From the NCBI RefSeq assembly GCF_030823405.1, contig NZ_JAUSXC010000001.1, forward strand, positions 1 to 64,000: 64,000 nucleotides of DNA. The letters run 5' to 3'. A program made the position numbers and the translations under genes. The stretch comes from Chryseobacterium ginsenosidimutans. Its GTDB lineage: Bacteria; Bacteroidota; Bacteroidia; Flavobacteriales; Weeksellaceae. The notes under the pieces are model-generated. The model saw only the letters and a list, made by a program, of their open reading frames with translations. It was not told the origin of the DNA and made no database searches. Below, one piece after another: positions 60,542 to 64,000 of the stretch; within the stretch, counting starts at the first letter, position 1, and each line of letters starts with the position of its first letter.

Positions 60542-61750
60542 TTATACTTTTTCAATTACCATTGCATAACCTTGTCCGACACCGATACAAAGGGTACACA
60601 ATGCATATTTTTTATCTTGTTTTTGAAGTTCCATTGCGGCAGAACCAATTATTCTCGCTCCGGAAACCCCAAGTGGGTGACCAATGGCAATGGCTCCTCC
60701 GTTTGGATTGATTCTTAAATCGTCATCCTGTAAACCTAAACTTCTTGTTACTGCTAAAGACTGAGCAGCAAACGCTTCGTTCAGTTCAATAACGTCCATA
60801 TCATCTAAAGAAAGATTTAATCTTCTCAATAGTTTTTGAGTCGCTTCTACTGGTCCGATTCCCATAATTCTTGGTTCAACGCCCGCAACGGATGATCCTA
60901 AAATCTTAGCTTTGGGTTTTAAACCATATTTTTTAACGGCTTCTTCGCTTGCTAAAATTAATGCAGCTGCACCGTCATTCATCCCTGAAGCATTTCCGGC
61001 AGTTACTGTTCCGCCTTCTTTTCTGAAAGCCGGACGCAATTTTCCCAGCCCTTCCATAGAAGAAGTCGGTTTGATAAACTCATCTTTATCGAAAATTTTC
61101 GGATCACCTTTTTTCTGCGGAATTTCAACTTTTACAATTTCTTCTGCCAATCTTCCGCTTTCCTGGGATTTTGTAGCTTTTTGTTGAGACCAAAGAGCAA
61201 ATTTATCCTGATCTTCACGGCTGATGTTGTGCATTTCTGCCAAGTTTTCAGCAGTGTCTCCCATGGCGTCAACGCCGTACATTTCTTTCATTTTAGGATT
61301 CACAAATCTCCATCCGAAAGTGGTATCAAACATCTGGCTGTCTCTCCCGAAAGCGGTACTTGGTTTTGACATCACGTAAGGCGAACGGGTCATCTGCTCT
61401 ACTCCACCAGCAATATAAATTTCACCTTCTCCGGAAGCAATTGAACGGAAAGCATTGGCAACCGCCGACATTCCCGAAGCGCACAATCTGTTTACGGTTT
61501 CTCCTCCTATTTTATATGGAAGTCCGGCCAGTAAAAGTCCCATTCTTGCTACGTTTCTGTTATCTTCACCCGCTTGGTTAGCACATCCGAAAATAACATC
61601 CTCAATTTCCTCAACGGGAACTTCAGGGTTTCTTGCAACGATTTCTTTCAAAACGATTGCCGCCAAATCATCGGCTCTCACTTCTGATAATCCTCCGCTT
61701 AGTTTTGAAATGGGAGTTCTTATGTAATCTATGATATATACGTTGTTCAT
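60542..61750 (-). CDS. paaJ: 3-oxoadipyl-CoA/acetyl-CoA thiolase (PaaJ/PcaF-like)
   Basis: A 402-residue thiolase. The acyl-accepting Cys is in NRLCASGMSAVANAF, the His in NPNGGAIAIGHPLGVSGARI, and the second Cys in CTLCIGVGQGYAMVIEKV. The N-terminus MNNVYIIDYIRTPISKLSGGLSEVRADDLAAIVLKEI and length fit 3-oxoadipyl-CoA thiolases. In the phenylacetate pathway this enzyme cleaves 3-oxo-5,6-dehydrosuberyl-CoA and 3-oxoadipyl-CoA. Context with paaZ, paaI and paaH-like genes supports PaaJ. Confidence 0.9.
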   Translation of the reverse strand: MNNVYIIDYIRTPISKLSGGLSEVRADDLAAIVLKEIVARNPEVPVEEIEDVIFGCANQAGEDNRNVARMGLLLAGLPYKIGGETVNRLCASGMSAVANAFRSIASGEGEIYIAGGVEQMTRSPYVMSKPSTAFGRDSQMFDTTFGWRFVNPKMKEMYGVDAMGDTAENLAEMHNISREDQDKFALWSQQKATKSQESGRLAEEIVKVEIPQKKGDPKIFDKDEFIKPTSSMEGLGKLRPAFRKEGGTVTAGNASGMNDGAAALILASEEAVKKYGLKPKAKILGSSVAGVEPRIMGIGPVEATQKLLRRLNLSLDDMDVIELNEAFAAQSLAVTRSLGLQDDDLRINPNGGAIAIGHPLGVSGARIIGSAAMELQKQDKKYALCTLCIGVGQGYAMVIEKV

Positions 61751-61807
61751 TTTATTAGATTTTAGATGTCAGATTTATATAATTTTTTATCTAATTTCTG
61801 ATTTCTT

Positions 61808-62221
61808 TTATAGTTCTGTAACTTTTTTTCCGATTTTATAAACTGTTCCGACGAATTTTGCAATCAATTCATTGTTTTGATTGTTAATTTTAATGTCATA
61901 CACAGCAGTTTTTCTGGTGTCGTTTACTAAAATACTTTCTGCTCTGAAAACATCACCTTCTTTTCCCGCTTTGGTAAAGTTGATGATGCAGTTCAGTGCA
62001 ACTGCCGCATCGCCCGTGTTGTTGGACGAAAATGCCAATGCAGAATCTGCAAAAGCGAACGTAACGCCTCCGTGAACCGTTTTCAGCCCATTGATCATCT
62101 CTTTTTTGATGGGCATTTCCAGTAAACAATAATTTTCTTTGATTTCAATCATTTTGATATTCATCCATTGGGAAAAATAATCCTGATCGAACATATATTC
62201 TGCAACCTGTCGTGGATTCAT
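61808..62221 (-). CDS. paaI: Hydroxyphenylacetyl-CoA thioesterase PaaI
   Basis: A 137-residue hotdog-fold thioesterase. It has MINGLKTVHGGVTFAFADSALAFSSNN, with the conserved His-Gly-Gly and Asp at the active-site helix, and ALNCIINFTKAGKEGDVFRAESILVNDTRKTAVYDIKI. It prevents CoA trapping by hydrolysing dead-end aryl-CoA. Its gene starts one base before the stop of the small gene upstream, within the phenylacetate cluster. Confidence 0.9.
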   Translation of the reverse strand: MNPRQVAEYMFDQDYFSQWMNIKMIEIKENYCLLEMPIKKEMINGLKTVHGGVTFAFADSALAFSSNNTGDAAVALNCIINFTKAGKEGDVFRAESILVNDTRKTAVYDIKINNQNNELIAKFVGTVYKIGKKVTEL

Positions 62222-62222
62222 T

Positions 62223-62537
62223 TTAATTTACGCTTGTTATTTCTTCATATAATTCATCTGCCAACTTATCATAAATACCCATTGTCTTGCCAAGAATTAT
62301 CTGCTCATATGAAAGATTTTCTGAGGTTGACGGGTTTTCAGTTGGATAAGAAGCGTTCAAATCAATACCATTTTCATTCGCTAATCTTTTGATCAACGCT
62401 TTATATTTTTCATTAAATTTTCCCAATAACTCAAGTTTTTCCTGATCATCTTCCATCGAAGAAAGTTCCTGAATAATGTATTCTTTTTCAATGAGAAGCC
62501 TTGTTTCCAATTCGGTTCTGAACCCTTCTATATCCAT
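62223..62537 (-). CDS. Small hypothetical protein
   Basis: A 104-residue soluble helical protein started at MDIEGFRTELETRLLIEKEY, with EELSS-like helices (EYIIQELSSMEDDQEKLELLGKFNEKYKALIKRLANENGIDL) and an acidic C-terminus. No family assigned. It stands tightly between the 3-hydroxyacyl-CoA dehydrogenase and paaI genes, so it is part of that transcription unit. Homologs in other phenylacetate clusters would be informative. Confidence 0.6.
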   Translation of the reverse strand: MDIEGFRTELETRLLIEKEYIIQELSSMEDDQEKLELLGKFNEKYKALIKRLANENGIDLNASYPTENPSTSENLSYEQIILGKTMGIYDKLADELYEEITSVN

Positions 62538-62621
62538 ATTATTAATGTAACAATTTAACAATCTAGCAGTTTACCAATGTTTTTAAATATTGTTACACTG
62601 TTAAACTGACACATTTATTCT

Positions 62622-63755
62622 TTACATTTTACGCAGTAACGGGCTTTGTCTATATCGTTCTTCCTGATATTCTTCGTAAAGATTTTGCAGGGTTTCAGAG
62701 ATTTTTGAAAAACCAATTTCTTTTCCCCAGCTTAATAAACCTTTTGGATAATTTACTCCTTTTTGCATTGCTAATTCAATATCTTCATCGTTGGCAACGC
62801 CTAATCTTTTGGCTTCAACCGCTTCATTAATTAACATTGAAATAATTCTTAAAAAGATTTGTTGATACAAAGCTTCGTCTTTTTCTGCGACAGGTTTTGC
62901 AGCACCTTCACCATAATCGTAAAACCCTTTTCCTGTTTTTCTGCCATGAAGTTTTGCTTCAGACATTCTTTGTTGAAGAAGAGATGGTTTATATTTCGGG
63001 TCGTAGAAATAATCCTTGTAAACGGTTGTTGTTACGGAGAAATTCACATCAACACCAATTAAATCCATTAATTCAAAAGGGCCCATTTTGAAGTTTCCGA
63101 TTGTTTTCATGGCTTCATCAACCTGTTCTACAGTTGCAACGTTTTCCTCAACAATTCTCAACCCTTCACCGTAATAAGGACGGGCAATTCTGTTCACGAT
63201 AAATCCGGGAATATCTTTAGCAATAACAGGAACTTTACCCCAATCTTTCATGAGGCTGTACATTTTTTCCGCTAAAGACTTTTCAGTGAGTAATGAAGGA
63301 ATAATTTCAACCAAAGGCATTAATGGAGCCGGATTGAAAAAGTGAATTCCTATGAAACGTTCCGGTTTTTGTAATTCTGCACCGAGAGAGGTGATAGAAA
63401 TTGATGATGTATTAGAAGCGATGACACAGCTTTCAGAAACGTGTTTCTCCAATTCTGTGAAAACTTTGGTTTTGATTTCTTTGTTTTCGATAATGGCTTC
63501 AATGATTAACTCGCAATCTTTGAAGTCCTTCAATTCTGTTGCGATGGAAATATTAGCTAAAATTTCAACCATTTTTTCAGCGGAAATTTTTTGCTTGTCT
63601 ACTAATTTGGTTAATGTTTTTTCCAAACCTACGGTTGCCATTTCAACCTGTTTTGGATTTGCATCATATACCCAAACTTTGCATCCGTTTGTTGCGGCTA
63701 CTTGTGCGATGCCTATTCCCATAGTTCCGGCACCGATAATTCCTACATTTTTCAT
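62622..63755 (-). CDS. 3-hydroxyacyl-CoA dehydrogenase (PaaH-like)
   Basis: A 377-residue NAD-dependent dehydrogenase. The Rossmann motif is GAGTMGIGIAQVAATNG; SSISITSLG and HFFNPAPLMPLVEII carry the catalytic His and the substrate-binding residues; DIPGFIVNRIARPYYGEGLRI starts the C-terminal domain. In the phenylacetate pathway PaaH oxidises 3-hydroxyadipyl-CoA. The gene follows the partial enoyl-CoA hydratase on the same strand. The C-terminal 75 residues extend past the usual fold end and look well conserved. Confidence 0.9.
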   Translation of the reverse strand: MKNVGIIGAGTMGIGIAQVAATNGCKVWVYDANPKQVEMATVGLEKTLTKLVDKQKISAEKMVEILANISIATELKDFKDCELIIEAIIENKEIKTKVFTELEKHVSESCVIASNTSSISITSLGAELQKPERFIGIHFFNPAPLMPLVEIIPSLLTEKSLAEKMYSLMKDWGKVPVIAKDIPGFIVNRIARPYYGEGLRIVEENVATVEQVDEAMKTIGNFKMGPFELMDLIGVDVNFSVTTTVYKDYFYDPKYKPSLLQQRMSEAKLHGRKTGKGFYDYGEGAAKPVAEKDEALYQQIFLRIISMLINEAVEAKRLGVANDEDIELAMQKGVNYPKGLLSWGKEIGFSKISETLQNLYEEYQEERYRQSPLLRKM

Positions 63756-63838
63756 TATTTATAGATATTAGAAGTCAGAAGTTAGAAGCTAGACTTTTAC
63801 TTACTAATCTCTAACTTCTAATTTCTAGTTTCTATAAT

Positions 63839-64000
63839 TTATTTTCCTTTATAATTAGGTTTTCTTTTTTGTAAAAAGGCACTTACTCCTTCTTTAAAAT
63901 CTTCTGTCTCGGCTGCTTCTTGTTGCAGATCGCCTTCCAATTCAAGCTGTTCTCTCAATGTATTGTTATAAGATTGAGCGAAAGCTTTTTTAGTTAATTT
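63839..64000 (-). CDS. Enoyl-CoA hydratase, C-terminal part (PaaG/PaaF-like), cut by the window edge
   Basis: Only the last 53 residues are in the window: KLTKKAFAQSYNNTLREQL followed by ELEGDLQQEAAETEDFKEG and VSAFLQKRKPNYKGK. The end DFKEGVSAFLQKRKPNYKGK is the classical terminus of crotonase-type enoyl-CoA hydratases in phenylacetate clusters. The paaH-like gene lies 83 bases downstream; the gap has short AT-rich inverted repeats. Confidence 0.8.
   Translation of the reverse strand, partial: KLTKKAFAQSYNNTLREQLELEGDLQQEAAETEDFKEGVSAFLQKRKPNYKGK

Noticed and set aside
63756..63838. Short inverted repeats with AGAAGTTAG and CTAACTTCT
   Set aside because: Low-complexity AT-rich spacer; too short and common to claim an element.
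1..64000. CRISPR arrays, rRNA genes, intact transposases or prophage
   Set aside because: No evenly spaced direct repeats of CRISPR size, no rRNA sequence and no complete transposase or phage module were found on either strand.

Overview
The window looks like chromosome of a flavobacterium of the Chryseobacterium group (Bacteroidota, Weeksellaceae). The evidence is low GC, sprA of the type IX secretion system (T9SS), cargo with T9SS C-terminal sorting domains, GLPGLI-family secreted proteins, lipoboxes followed by KK/KN, and promoters of the Bacteroidota form TTTG-N19-TAnnTTTG. The species assignment is inference from protein style; no database was searched.

Layout. 0-12.4 kb is a conserved housekeeping block on the minus strand: BadF-type kinase and malic enzyme, then ruvA-sprA, then gcvH-vanZ-like, with hairpin terminators between the units. 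A 21-bp tandem-repeat tract lies at 12.46-12.71 kb. 12.9-17.3 kb is accessory: a secreted lipoprotein with a JAB-like His/Asp motif, followed by two DUF6705-like lipoprotein paralogs whose 3' halves are nearly identical. 17.4-22.1 kb has an XRE regulator, a GtrA-like protein, an acyltransferase, a sugar transporter and a DUF3810 protein.

22.5-31.5 kb is the most interesting region: a peptide maturation and export locus. It has an XRE regulator, a perfect 26-bp palindrome, three short Cys-rich precursor peptides sharing an MKNLKKLSRE...GG leader (none annotated by length-based ORF calling), a C39-like/VKOR/thioredoxin fusion, a C39-peptidase ABC transporter and an HlyD-type adaptor. GLPGLI genes and a frameshifted TlpA-like gene lie around it. 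31.5-33.9 kb is decayed DNA with an HTH remnant and an integrase-like remnant ending at a tRNA-Met gene.

34-41.5 kb holds a TlpA-like protein, a PID-CTERM-like miniprotein, T9SS cargo, clpX, a HIT protein, greA (with an attenuator-like leader), a degenerate Rieske-like lipoprotein, dtd and an FKBP isomerase. 41.5-47 kb holds lipoproteins and a membrane-protein cluster with a winged-helix regulator; two identical-spacing palindromes sit on two promoters of that cluster. 47-51 kb has an enoyl-CoA hydratase-like protein, two tail-collar (microcystin-dependent-protein-like) paralogs and T9SS cargo. 51-55.6 kb has a membrane-anchored helicase overlapping a uracil-DNA-glycosylase-like gene, a DUF4241 protein and a SUKH-domain fragment. 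55.7-64 kb is part of a phenylacetate degradation cluster (paaZ, paaY-like, paaJ-like thiolase, paaI, paaH-like, partial enoyl-CoA hydratase) with unrelated small genes interspersed.
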